64,000 bases of DNA from Roseateles sp. YR242 (GCF_900109745.1 NZ_FOAV01000002.1:770910-834909); one strand, 5' to 3'. Shown: positions 53,491 to 62,071, counted from the stretch's first letter. Notes: generated by a model not told the origin, from the sequence alone. Program-made: numbers and translations.

Positions 53491-55656
53491 ATGCCACCTA
53501 CCCCAGATCCGGCCCGGACGGGCACGGAGGGCCCGGAGGGCCCCGACCCCGGCAGCCGACCTGGCGCCGCGGGAACCCTGCATCCGGCGCACCCACCGCA
53601 TGCGGGTATCGCGGCGATACGCACCCTGGCGCTGACGGGCCCCGCCAGTGCTGGCAAGACCTCGCTGGCCGAGGCACTGCTGTTGAAGGCCGGCGCCATC
53701 AAGAGCGCCGGCAGCATCGAGAAGGGCAATACGGTCAGCGACCATGACCCGCAGGAACGGCGGGTGCAGCATTCGCTGCAGACCTCGCTGCTGCACGCGG
53801 ACCACGCAGGCGTTCATCTGTTTCTGCTGGACACCCCCGGCGCGTCCGACTTCATCGGCCAGGCGCTGCCCGCCCTGGAAGCGGTGGAGACGGTGGCGGT
53901 GGTGCTCAATGCCCAGGCGGGCATCGAGCTGATGGCGCAACGCATGATGGACGCGGCCGCGCAGCGCGGGCTGACGCGCCTGGTGATCATCAACAAGATC
54001 GATGCGCCCGGCGTGGATGCCGCCGCGCTGCTGGCGCAGGTGCAGCAGACCTTCGGGCGCGAATGCCTGCCGCTGAACCTGCCGGCCGCGGGCGGGACAC
54101 GGGTGCAGGACTGCTTCTTCGGATGCAGCGGAGAGTCGGACTTCGGCTCGGTGGAAGCGGCCCACCGGGCCCTGGTGGAGCAGGTGGTGGAGGTGGACCC
54201 GGCCTTTGTGGACCGCTACCTGAACGATGGGGATGTGCCGGCATCGGAGCTGCATGCACCGCTGGAACAGGCGTTCCGCGAAGGTCATCTGATCCCGGTG
54301 TGTTTTGTCTCGGCGCGCCATGGCGCCGGCCTGGATGAGCTGCTGGCCGCCATCGAGACGCTGCTGCCCAACCCCTACGAGGCCAATCCGCCGCAGTTCC
54401 TGCGTGGCGAAGGCGCGCAGGCCGAACCGCTGCAGGTCGCCATGGATCCCCAGCAGCATGTGGTCGCCCATGTGTTCAAGATCCAGTCCGACCCCTACCT
54501 GGGCAAGCTGGCCATGGTGCGGGTGCATCAGGGCACGCTGCGGCGCAATGCCCAGGTGTTTGTGGGCCATGCCCGCAAACCGGTGAGGCTGGCCCACCTG
54601 TTCCGGCTGCAGGGCAAGGACCATGTGGAGATTGACCATGCGCTGCCGGGCGAACTCTGCGCGCTGGCCAAGCTCGATGAGCTGCACTATGACGCCGTGC
54701 TGCATGACGCACCGGAGGACGAACACCTGCATCTGGCACCGATCGCGCTGCCCGCGCCGGTGCACGGCCTCTCCATCCGCCCGACGCGCCACGGGGACGA
54801 GCAACGGCTGTGGGATGTGCTGGGCCGCCTGGTGGAGGAAGACCCCTGCCTGCGGCTGGAAAGGGCCGGCGAGCACGAGGGCGTGGGGGCGCAGGGGGGC
54901 GAGACCCTGGTCTACGGGCTGGGCGAACTCCATCTGCGCACGCTGCTGGAGCGGCTGAAGGAACACTACAAGGTGGAGGTGCAGACGCAGCCGCCACGGG
55001 TGGCTTACCGCGAGACGATTTCGGCACCGGCGCAGGGGCATCACCGCCACAAGAAACAGACAGGGGGCGCGGGGCAGTTCGGCGAGGTGTGGCTGCGCAT
55101 CGAGCCGCTGCCACGGGGCGCAGGGTTCGAGTTCAAAGATGACGTGAAGGGCGGCACCATCCCCGGGCAATTCATGCAGGCGGTGGAGAAAGGCGTCCGG
55201 CAGGCGCTGGCGCGCGGTGTGGTGGCGGGCTATCCGTTGCAGGACCTGCGCGTGACCGTCTTCGATGGCAAGCATCATTCGGTGGACTCCAAGGAGATCG
55301 CCTTCATCACAGCCGCGCGCAAGGCCGTGGTGGCGGCCGTGCGTGAGGCCCAGCCGTTGGTGCTGGAGCCGATCGTGGAGGTGGAGATCAGCGCGCCGGA
55401 ATCGGCCACCGGGGACATCACCGGAGACCTGGCGGCGCGGCGCGGGCAGGTGAGCGGCACCCGCAGCAGCGTGCCTGGGCAGATCGTGGTGCAAGGGCTG
55501 GCGCCGCTGGCGGAGCTTTCCGCCTATCAGAACCGGCTGAACGCCATGACCAGCGGCCAGGGTCAATACACCCTGGTGCTCTCCCATTACGAACCGGTGC
55601 CGCCCAATACCCAGGCGCAGCTGGCGTCGCACTATCAGCTCAAGGATGAAGATTAG
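53491..55656 (+). CDS. EF-G-like translational GTPase paralogue
   Basis: 721 residues with the full EF-G domain order. After a 40-residue Pro/Gly-rich leader come P-loop GPASAGKTS, switch I around IEKGNTVSDHDP, switch II DTPGASDF, NKIDA, and domain IV/V features (HHRHKKQTGGAGQFGEVWLR, EPIVEVEISAPES). True EF-G has DTPGHVDF with a catalytic His; here that residue is Ala, as in EF-G-like paralogues where Tyr or another residue replaces it. GTP hydrolysis on the ribosome may therefore be slow or absent. The role is unknown. GAGAGGAG six bases before the ATG at 53491 sets the start, although the frame is open far upstream. Confidence 0.92.
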   Translation: MPPTPDPARTGTEGPEGPDPGSRPGAAGTLHPAHPPHAGIAAIRTLALTGPASAGKTSLAEALLLKAGAIKSAGSIEKGNTVSDHDPQERRVQHSLQTSLLHADHAGVHLFLLDTPGASDFIGQALPALEAVETVAVVLNAQAGIELMAQRMMDAAAQRGLTRLVIINKIDAPGVDAAALLAQVQQTFGRECLPLNLPAAGGTRVQDCFFGCSGESDFGSVEAAHRALVEQVVEVDPAFVDRYLNDGDVPASELHAPLEQAFREGHLIPVCFVSARHGAGLDELLAAIETLLPNPYEANPPQFLRGEGAQAEPLQVAMDPQQHVVAHVFKIQSDPYLGKLAMVRVHQGTLRRNAQVFVGHARKPVRLAHLFRLQGKDHVEIDHALPGELCALAKLDELHYDAVLHDAPEDEHLHLAPIALPAPVHGLSIRPTRHGDEQRLWDVLGRLVEEDPCLRLERAGEHEGVGAQGGETLVYGLGELHLRTLLERLKEHYKVEVQTQPPRVAYRETISAPAQGHHRHKKQTGGAGQFGEVWLRIEPLPRGAGFEFKDDVKGGTIPGQFMQAVEKGVRQALARGVVAGYPLQDLRVTVFDGKHHSVDSKEIAFITAARKAVVAAVREAQPLVLEPIVEVEISAPESATGDITGDLAARRGQVSGTRSSVPGQIVVQGLAPLAELSAYQNRLNAMTSGQGQYTLVLSHYEPVPPNTQAQLASHYQLKDED

Positions 55657-55766
55657 CGCCCTCCCCGGGCACCGATTCAACGGCCAACCAGGGGATTTCT
55701 CATGATCCGTGCGGGGCATGAGACCCTGGGCCGTGGTGATGGTGAACGAAGCTTTATCATGGCGAT

Positions 55767-56402
55767 ATGTCTTCTGCCCCCCGCGATGTCGCGCAGATCC
55801 GCCTGGACAACGCGATGCGCCTGTTCAACGAGTTCGTTGCCGCCACCCTCAAGCACCCCGATGCCGCCGCCTTGCGCGGACTGGAGCGGCGCTTTGCCGA
55901 ACGTTTGCAGATCCAGCCCAGCTACTGGAGCCAGATCAAGGGCCGCTCCCGCCAGATTGGCGAACGGCTGGCGCGGCAGTTCGAGCAACTGAGCCACAAG
56001 CCCGTGGGGTGGATGGATCAGGAGCACGGCCTGGCAGCCAGCGGAGCCGGTGCAGCAGTTGGGGCTGGCGCCACGCCGGTGGCGCCGGAGCAGGAGCAGC
56101 CGTCCGGCTTGCCGCAGGACGACGACGAGCGCTTCATCGTCGGGTTGGTGCTGACCTATTACCGCCGGCATCCGCAGCGGGCAAGAACGCGGCTGCTGGA
56201 TCTGCTGGGTGAGGTGTTGACGCCTGGGGCGGCCGCATCGGCGCCCGTGCCAGCGCCTGCGGTTGCGTCGGGAGGCGGCGCCAAACCTGGGGCAGGTACA
56301 GCAAAAGCGCCAGTGAAGACCCCCGCCAAGTCGGCCGCCGAAGTGGATGAATGGCGGCGGCTGCAGCAGAGCGTGGCACCGTTGAAGGCGAAGAAGCGCT
56401 AA
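55767..56402 (+). CDS. HTH-like conserved hypothetical protein
   Basis: 211 residues. Residues 10-85 resemble a lambda-repressor-like DNA-binding domain (LERRFAERLQIQPSYWSQIKG, then RQIGERLARQFEQLSHKPVGWMD). The rest is an Ala/Pro linker, a short helical block (DDERFIVGLVLTYYRRHP) and a basic tail ending in KAKKR. I recognise it as a common Burkholderiales family without a name. TATCAT (55755-55760) ends six bases before the ATG and could be a -10 box, giving a leaderless message. Confidence 0.75.
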   Translation: MSSAPRDVAQIRLDNAMRLFNEFVAATLKHPDAAALRGLERRFAERLQIQPSYWSQIKGRSRQIGERLARQFEQLSHKPVGWMDQEHGLAASGAGAAVGAGATPVAPEQEQPSGLPQDDDERFIVGLVLTYYRRHPQRARTRLLDLLGEVLTPGAAASAPVPAPAVASGGGAKPGAGTAKAPVKTPAKSAAEVDEWRRLQQSVAPLKAKKR

Positions 56403-56766
56403 GGCGCCCTCCCACCGCCCGGTGGTTCGCCGCCATGCGGCGCGCCACGCTGCCCGCAATCCGGCCCCACGCCTACGCGCCACGCGGCTGACGGCGCTGT
56501 CACGCGTCCAGGTCCTGCAGGGACACCCCTGCGGCTCCGTTACCCCTTTCCATCGGCTATGGCCCATCGCCCCAGGCGAGGGAAAGGCACGCGCGTGCCC
56601 CGCTCAACCCGTCCCGTCGGCCAGGGACAACATCAGATAAAAAGCACTTGCGCTTGATAATCGAGTGTTTATCATTTGCGCAATTCTTGAGGCGGGGTAT
56701 GCAGTCTCTGCACCGGTTACCCGCCCTCTTTCGTCTCACCAACCGCTGTCATCACAGGAGGCTGTC
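56403..56766. other. Intergenic region with AT-rich promoter island
   Basis: The first 180 bases show nothing recognisable. From about 56625 the composition turns AT-rich. TTGCGC (56648-56653), 16 bases, TATCAT (56670-56675) is a possible promoter. The symmetrical site GCGC-TT-GATAA ... TTATC-ATTT-GCGC (56650-56681) overlaps it and may be an operator. Confidence 0.5.
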
Positions 56767-56949
56767 ATGGCCAAATTCACTGCTCCACGTCCTCAGCAAA
56801 TGCTGCTGCGCAAGCCACGCAATCCGCATGTGGCGCCCAGCCTGAATCGATCCGCAGGCCGACACGGCCCCTCGACCGGCGCACGCCGCCAGCAGGCTCA
56901 ACAGACGCTACAGCGCGAGCTGCGGCATCTGCACGAACTCAGTCCATGA
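56767..56949 (+). CDS. Small basic protein, 60 residues
   Basis: 60 residues, rich in Arg, Pro, Gln and His, starting MAKFTAPRPQQMLLRKPRNP. There is no membrane segment. AGGAGG five bases before the ATG is one of the strongest ribosome binding sites in the window, and an AT-rich promoter-like island lies about 90 bases upstream. I recognise no domain. The basic character suggests nucleic-acid or ribosome contact, which is only a guess. Confidence 0.7.
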   Translation: MAKFTAPRPQQMLLRKPRNPHVAPSLNRSAGRHGPSTGARRQQAQQTLQRELRHLHELSP

Positions 56950-56966
56950 AGCGCGCGCCCGCGGGC

Positions 56967-57000
56967 GTCCGGTCTTGAACCCGGACAGCCTGCGAGGCTG
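56967..57000 (+). other. Two adjacent hairpins between the small genes
   Basis: GTCCGG/CCGGAC with an 8-base loop, followed directly by CAGCCT/AGGCTG with loop GCG. They sit 4 bases upstream of the ribosome binding site GGGAGA for the next small gene and might influence its translation. Confidence 0.5.
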
Positions 57001-57016
57001 CCCAGGGAGAAAAGAC

Positions 57017-57274
57017 ATGCAACACATCACTTGGATGCCGAACCGGGAATGGGGTTCGGCGGGGCCCCGCAGCTGGCGGGGACGTTTATCAGCCGCCTTG
57101 CTCAGCATGGGGGGCTGGCTGATCCGCTGGGCCTGGCATCTGGCGCCTGCGGCAACAGGGAGCGAGCCGGCGGCTGCCGAGCTGGAGTTTTGCCGCCATG
57201 GCGGTGGTTCCGACGGCGCGATTTATCGCAACGGTCAACTGGTGGGCACCCTCGCGGGTGTTCAACGGCTGTGA
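57017..57274 (+). CDS. Small protein, 85 residues
   Basis: 85 residues: a polar, Arg/Trp-containing start (MQHITWMPNREWG), a moderately hydrophobic stretch of about 22 residues (from LSAALLSMGGWLIRWAWHL), and a C-terminal part EFCRHGGGSDGAIYRNGQLV that resembles a beta-hairpin. GGGAGA six bases before the ATG supports expression. I do not recognise it. It could be a peripheral membrane protein. Confidence 0.6.
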   Translation: MQHITWMPNREWGSAGPRSWRGRLSAALLSMGGWLIRWAWHLAPAATGSEPAAAELEFCRHGGGSDGAIYRNGQLVGTLAGVQRL

Positions 57275-57388
57275 TGCCCGCCTGGATCGTGCTCGTCGCC
57301 GCGCTTGTGGGGATCAAGCTGGCGGAGGGGGAGCCGATATACGATCAAGGCCTCCCGTGCGTCACCGCCGCCACCGCCCAGCCCCATC

Positions 57389-58267
57389 ATGAGCGACCAG
57401 CCTCCTGTTCCCGTGCCGGTCCCCCCGCCCCAGCCCATGCTGGATCGGCCGCTGCGCGATCTGTCCGCGTGGACCGACCACCTTCGCCGTATGACTATTC
57501 CAGTCCTGGCGAGTACCAGCGAGCAGCTGGAGCTGTGGCGGTCCAATGAGGACGCGGCGGACGCGCACTTGCTCGGGGAGATCCTGAACAAGGATCCCTT
57601 GATGACGCTCAAGCTGCTGGCGCATGCGGCGTCACAGCGCTCCAGCCGGCTGCTGACCGACGCAGAAACGGTCACGGCCGCGCTGGTGTTGATGGGCATC
57701 ACCCCGTTTTTCAGGGCCTTCGGCCCCCAGCCGACCGCGGAGGAACGCCTGGCCGACCGGCCAGAGGCATTGGCCGGCCTGCAACGCGTGCTGCTACGCG
57801 CGGAACGGGCCGCCCGGTTTGCACTGGGGTTTGCGGCCCATCGAGCCGACCCGGACGCCGCCGTGATCCACAGCGCCGCCCTGCTGCATGATTTTTCGGA
57901 GATGCTGCTGTGGTGCGAGGCACCGACCCTGGCGCTGGAGATCCAGCGGCGGCAGGCCGCCGATCCGGCCCTGCGCAGCACGGCCGCGCAGAAACAGGTG
58001 TTGAATGTGGAGTTGGGCGACCTGGAACAGGCCTTGATGAAGGCCTGGCACCTGCCGGAGCTGCTCACCCACATCACCAACGACAAGAAGGGGCGCGACC
58101 CGCAGGTGCGCTGCGTCACCCTGGCCGTGCGGCTGGCCAGGCACACCGCGAATGGGTGGGAGAACCCAGCCATTCCGGATGACTTGATCGAGATTGGGGA
58201 GCTGCTGACGCTGTCGCCGTCGCACACGCTCAAGCTGCTGCATGAGGTGGATGGGACGCCGGGCTGA
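57389..58267 (+). CDS. HDOD domain protein
   Basis: 292 residues: a Pro/Val-rich start followed by an HDOD domain (FIxLLxxDPxLT-like segment ILNKDPLMTLKLLAHAAS, then VTAALVLMGITPFFRAF and ALLHDFSEMLLWCEAP, where HD survives). HDOD proteins are regulatory and usually lack phosphodiesterase activity. No effector domain is attached. It is probably monocistronic, and short repeats begin at its stop codon. Confidence 0.87.
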   Translation: MSDQPPVPVPVPPPQPMLDRPLRDLSAWTDHLRRMTIPVLASTSEQLELWRSNEDAADAHLLGEILNKDPLMTLKLLAHAASQRSSRLLTDAETVTAALVLMGITPFFRAFGPQPTAEERLADRPEALAGLQRVLLRAERAARFALGFAAHRADPDAAVIHSAALLHDFSEMLLWCEAPTLALEIQRRQAADPALRSTAAQKQVLNVELGDLEQALMKAWHLPELLTHITNDKKGRDPQVRCVTLAVRLARHTANGWENPAIPDDLIEIGELLTLSPSHTLKLLHEVDGTPG

Positions 58268-58290
58268 AGCGGTAGGCTGAAGCGGCGGGC
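58258..58290. repeat. Short direct repeat at the HDOD gene stop
   Basis: GGCTGAAGCGG occurs at 58263 and 58275; the first copy contains the stop codon. Decaying GCGG-rich copies follow to about 58330. Confidence 0.6.
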
Positions 58291-58350
58291 GGAAGCAGCG
58301 GGATGAGGCGGCGGCCTCAAGCGGCAAGCTGCTGACTGCGCTGATCGTGT

Positions 58351-58833
58351 TTACACCGGGATCGCGGTCGTGTTCTTGAGGCGGTCCAGCACGAAGCTGG
58401 TTTTGCAGTCCTGCACACTGGGGTGCTTGAGCAGGGTTTCGGTGATGAAGCGGGCGTAGTGGCTCATGTCTTCCACCAGGACGCGCAGCAGGTAATCCAT
58501 TTCCCCAGTCAACGCGGAACACTCCACCACTTCGGGCCAGGTCTGCACCGCGGCACGGAACAGATCCATGGGGTTGCGCTTGTGGCTTTCAGTGTGCTTT
58601 TCGAGCCGGACGTTGATGTAAGCCGTCAGGCCCAGACCCACACGCTCCGGGTTGAGCAACGCAACATAGCCGGCAATCACACCGGCCTCCTCCAGCCGCC
58701 GGACCCGCCGCAGCACGGCAGACGCGGACAGGTTGGCCTGCGCAGCCAAGGCGTCGTAGGTGATGCGGCCGTCGGCCTGAAGGGCGTGGAGGATGCGTCG
58801 GTCGATCGCATCAAGCTCGATCTGCTTGTCCAT
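58351..58833 (-). CDS. Lrp/AsnC-family regulator
   Basis: A 160-residue feast/famine regulator. The N-terminal HTH (LDAIDRRILHALQADGRITYDALAAQANLS) and the RAM ligand domain (VVECSALTGEMDYLLRVLVEDM) are complete. It is divergent from hpd, with an inverted repeat between the two. That context suggests control of tyrosine/phenylalanine breakdown with an aromatic amino acid as effector; this is inference. Confidence 0.92.
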   Translation of the reverse strand: MDKQIELDAIDRRILHALQADGRITYDALAAQANLSASAVLRRVRRLEEAGVIAGYVALLNPERVGLGLTAYINVRLEKHTESHKRNPMDLFRAAVQTWPEVVECSALTGEMDYLLRVLVEDMSHYARFITETLLKHPSVQDCKTSFVLDRLKNTTAIPV

Positions 58834-58879
58834 AGGCAGATTCTTGCAGGGATCTTGCGTCTGGTCAGGAAGTCACGCT

Positions 58880-58918
58880 GCAGTTCGCATGAAAACTGCG
58901 GGGGGCGACGCCTACAGT
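58880..58918 (+). promoter_or_regulatory. hpd promoter with putative Lrp-type operator
   Basis: GCAGTT (58880-58885) and AACTGC (58894-58899) form an inverted repeat eight bases apart. It overlaps a possible -35, ATGAAA (58889-58894), placed 18 bases before a -10, TACAGT (58913-58918). The start would be about 30 bases before the hpd ATG. Confidence 0.5.
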
Positions 58919-58956
58919 CTCACGCATTGATTTTTCTGGACTAGCGGAGACAAGCC

Positions 58957-60081
58957 ATGGCCTTTACCCCTTGGGAGAACCCGATGGGCACCGACGGATT
59001 CGAATTCATCGAGTTCGCGGCCCCCGACCCCGCCGCGCTGGGCGCGTTGTTCACCTCCATGGGGTTCGTGGCGGTGGCCCGGCATCGTCACAAGAATGTG
59101 ACGCTGTATCGACAGGGTGAGGTCAATTTCATCGTCAATGCCGAGACAGATTCGTTCGCTCAACGCTTTGCTCGGTTTCATGGACCGTCGATTTGTGCCA
59201 TCGCCTTCCGCGTGAAGGACGCGGCGTATGCCTATCGGCGCGCGCTGGAGCTGGGTGCCTGGGGCTTCGATAACAAGGCCGGGCCGATGGAGCTGAATAT
59301 TCCGGCCATCAAGGGCATCGGAGATTCGCTGATCTATTTTGTGGACCGGTGGCAGGGGAAGAACGGTGCTGCAGCGGGCGAGATCGGCAATATCAGCATC
59401 TATGACGTTGACTTCGTGCCGCTGCTGGATGCCGAAGGCCAGCCGGTGGCGTCGCAGCCCAAGGGCCATGGGCTGACGTATATCGACCATCTGACCCACA
59501 ACGTGTTCCGCGGACGGATGAAGGAATGGGCCGAGTTCTATGAGCGCCTGTTCAACTTCCGGGAGGTGCGCTACTTCGATATCGAGGGGAAACTGACCGG
59601 CCTGAAATCCAAGGCGATGACCAGCCCCTGCGGCAAGATCCGCATCCCCATCAACGAGAGCAGCGACGACAAGAGCCAGATCGCGGAATACCTGGACCTG
59701 TATCACGGCGAAGGGATTCAGCACGTGGCGCTGGGAACAGACGATATCTACCGCACGGTGGAAGGGATGCAGACGACCGGCGTGGTGTTCCAGGACACCA
59801 TCGACACGTATTACGACCTGGTCAGCAAGCGGCTGCCGGAACACAACGAACGCCTGGATGAGCTGCGCCGCCTGCGCATCCTGATCGACGGCGCCGCCCA
59901 CCAGGGCGCGCCGCATGAGCTGCTGCTGCAGATCTTCACCAAGGAAGTGATCGGGCCGATCTTCTTCGAGTTGATTCAGCGCAAGGGCAATGAGGGCTTT
60001 GGGGAAGGAAACTTCAAGGCGCTGTTTGAGAGCATCGAGCTGGATCAGATTCGGCGGGGGGTGTTGAAGGCGGAAGCCTGA
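58957..60081 (+). CDS. hpd: 4-Hydroxyphenylpyruvate dioxygenase
   Basis: A 374-residue Fe(II) dioxygenase that converts 4-hydroxyphenylpyruvate to homogentisate in tyrosine catabolism. Two vicinal-oxygen-chelate domains are present, with iron-ligand histidines expected in YIDHLTHNV and GIQHVALG and the Glu in the C-terminal part. Length and order are normal. GGAG ten bases upstream (58947) precedes the ATG. The 3' end is the first unit of a tandem repeat that continues past the stop codon. Confidence 0.95.
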   Translation: MAFTPWENPMGTDGFEFIEFAAPDPAALGALFTSMGFVAVARHRHKNVTLYRQGEVNFIVNAETDSFAQRFARFHGPSICAIAFRVKDAAYAYRRALELGAWGFDNKAGPMELNIPAIKGIGDSLIYFVDRWQGKNGAAAGEIGNISIYDVDFVPLLDAEGQPVASQPKGHGLTYIDHLTHNVFRGRMKEWAEFYERLFNFREVRYFDIEGKLTGLKSKAMTSPCGKIRIPINESSDDKSQIAEYLDLYHGEGIQHVALGTDDIYRTVEGMQTTGVVFQDTIDTYYDLVSKRLPEHNERLDELRRLRILIDGAAHQGAPHELLLQIFTKEVIGPIFFELIQRKGNEGFGEGNFKALFESIELDQIRRGVLKAEA

Positions 60082-60178
60082 GGGTCTGGTTCGGCTGGGG
60101 GGGTGAAGGCGGAAGTCTGAGGGGCTGGTTCGGCCGGGGGCGTTGAAGGCGGAAGCCTGAGGGTCTGGTTGGGGGCGG
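60066..60178. repeat. ~40-bp tandem repeat starting inside hpd
   Basis: Three imperfect units begin GAAGGCGGAAG at 60066, 60105 and 60145. Each keeps the TGA that ends hpd in the first unit, followed by a GGTTCGG-like stretch. Confidence 0.9.
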
Positions 60179-60299
60179 GAGGTGCCGGCTGCTGCGGTGG
60201 GGGGCTCGCCGCAGTGCTGTGAGGGGGAGCGCGCAGTGCGGCATGCAGCCAATGCCGCGGCAGCTCACCATTCACTGCACCCGCCGCCTCGAACGCGCC

Positions 60300-60404
60300 G
60301 GGAAGTGGCGGCCCGGGGGGCATTTGCTTCATGTCATTCCTGTCCGGCTCCGCCGGCCATTCCCTTCTTTACTTCCGCAAATACCCCCCGGACCACCACT
60401 TCCC
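60300..60404. repeat. Dispersed hairpin element, copy 2
   Basis: Arms 60300-60327 and 60377-60404 are complementary at 25 of 28 positions around a 49-base core (60328-60376) that shares 43 bases with copy 1 at 42726-42828. Inner arm sequence differs from copy 1 (a CCCGGGGGGC... arm in place of CCCGGGCTCC...) with matching change on the other side. The last base belongs to the lipase stop codon. Confidence 0.85.
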
Positions 60405-61525
60405 TACACCGAGCCCACCCCCATCGAGCCCGCCGCTCGTCCACCACGCTCACCAACCCCACCCTCCTCACTCAGACCCTCATTCGCTCGCTGACCTTCA
60501 TTCGCCAGGGGCAGTTGGGGTGATTGGGGCGGTTGCGGCGCCTGGTTCGGTTGCGGCGCTTGAGGGGCTTGGGTCGCTTGAGGCGATTGGGGCGGCTGGC
60601 TCGTGGATTCCGATTGGGCGTCCTCGGCGGCCTGGATGAGCGATAACGCTCTTTCAAATGCCTGGGGCTCGAAGACGAGTTGAAGGTGGCCGCGTGCAGG
60701 CATATGCAAAACACGAGCACCCGGCAGAATCGCCGTTTCGGACGGGAACACAATCTGGTCACAGTGCCCGTAGAGGCAGTCGAAGTGACCTCCCAAGGCC
60801 GCTGGCTCTTCAGCAGCCAACTGCAGCAACCAAGGCGAATCGCCACGCATCTGCTTGGCGTTGATCGTGCTGCCGAAACGGGCCAGCGCGGTTCCGTGAT
60901 GCGGCGTTCCCAGACTGAGAATGCGGTACATGCGATCTCGCGGATGGCCCTGACTGCGCCACCACGCGCGCGCACTCAACCCGCCCATGCTGTGCGCCAC
61001 GATCAACGGTGGACGCCCCGTCAAACGCTGCAGCTCCCGCATGGCGCGATCGATGGCCGGCGCGTAGTCATCAATGGAGCCAAAGGCCGGCTCCTGGGTC
61101 ACCGCAATGAATGGGATGTTCCGCGCCCTTAGGCGAGGCATCCAGGTGTTCCATAGGCCGCGATTGCAGCTGTAGCCGTGCAGCAGCAGCACGCCACGCG
61201 GCGCGCTGGTCGCCTCCGGCAGATGGTCCGGATAGCGATGCTCCGCCCAGGGCTGCTGCCAATTGAACACCCGCGTCACCACAACCACCTCACGCCACCA
61301 TGCCTGCAGCAGATCAGGCCAGGGCGCCGCCGGCAGACCAGGCGCCGGTGGGAAAAAGCGCAACGCAATGAAATGGGGGAGCATCACCAAAGGGGGGCCT
61401 GCGATGAAGATCGCCAGGACCCCAGCACCCGCCCAGGTGCCATAACAGTAGGCCGCCAAGAGAGCCAGCAGACAGCCTCCCAGCCAGCGGAACAGGGTGG
61501 TCAGGCGATGGATGCGGCCGTTCAT
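60404..61525 (-). CDS. Lipase-like alpha/beta hydrolase
   Basis: 373 residues. A hydrophobic N-terminal region (two helices, residues 12-55) probably anchors it in the membrane. The hydrolase domain has the oxyanion segment LLLHGYSCNRGLW, the nucleophile AHSMGG, and LGTPHHGTALARFG typical of triacylglycerol lipases; the acid is expected in the YGHCDQIV region and the His in MPARGHL. The last 70 residues are a Gln/Pro/Ser tail of short PQ-rich repeats and then Gly/Glu-rich sequence, ending inside the dispersed hairpin element, which suggests the tail is a late addition. The frame is open upstream; the ATG at 61525 starts just before the first helix. Confidence 0.87.
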   Translation of the reverse strand: MNGRIHRLTTLFRWLGGCLLALLAAYCYGTWAGAGVLAIFIAGPPLVMLPHFIALRFFPPAPGLPAAPWPDLLQAWWREVVVVTRVFNWQQPWAEHRYPDHLPEATSAPRGVLLLHGYSCNRGLWNTWMPRLRARNIPFIAVTQEPAFGSIDDYAPAIDRAMRELQRLTGRPPLIVAHSMGGLSARAWWRSQGHPRDRMYRILSLGTPHHGTALARFGSTINAKQMRGDSPWLLQLAAEEPAALGGHFDCLYGHCDQIVFPSETAILPGARVLHMPARGHLQLVFEPQAFERALSLIQAAEDAQSESTSQPPQSPQATQAPQAPQPNQAPQPPQSPQLPLANEGQRANEGLSEEGGVGERGGRAAGSMGVGSV

Positions 61526-62071
61526 CGGGAAGCAGATTCCTTGTGGTTGTGGGCCAGTGTAGAGGCCCACGGAACCGCTGCCTAACTCACGCGAGTCGAG
61601 GTGGCCGGGATCCGGATTGGGGTGCAAGGCGCAACAGCCATGGTGGGCACCAGGGAACCTCTGCACATCCCCCGCGAGCCGAGGTGAGCCTGATCCGGGA
61701 TGGGGCGCAAGGCGCAAACCACAGCCAAAGCGGGTGCTCTGGCGAGGATTTGCAACGCTGCGGACCGCCCGAAACGGGGTCACATCGGCGGCGAGGAGTT
61801 ATGCAGAGGTTCCCCAGGGCAAGGATATGCAACGCCACGGATCACCCGAACCGGCGTCACATCGGCGGCGAAGCCTTATCAGAGTTTCCTCAACAGCTGC
61901 AGCGAGCCTGGCCGTTTGGGGAGATCGCCCCGAGGAGCCGTCGGTGTCTGTCATGCAGGCGACGCGGCGCTTAGGGCAAGCCCCCTTTGCCCCCCGGTTC
62001 AGCCACGCGAGCATGGGAGAAAACTCGGACGCACGCGCATCCGCGCGGCGGCCCAACAACGAGACGGAGAC
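61526..62071. repeat. Intergenic region with interleaved direct repeats
   Basis: No gene. Repeat A (about 50 bases, starting CGCGAG and containing GCAAGGCGCAA) lies at 61590-61640 and 61673-61727. Repeat B (about 72 bases, containing GCAACGC, then TCACATCGGCGGCGA) lies at 61741-61815 and 61818-61889. GGGAACCTCTGCA at 61653 is inverted at 61802-61814. The same 13-mer occurs at 46211. Confidence 0.75.
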
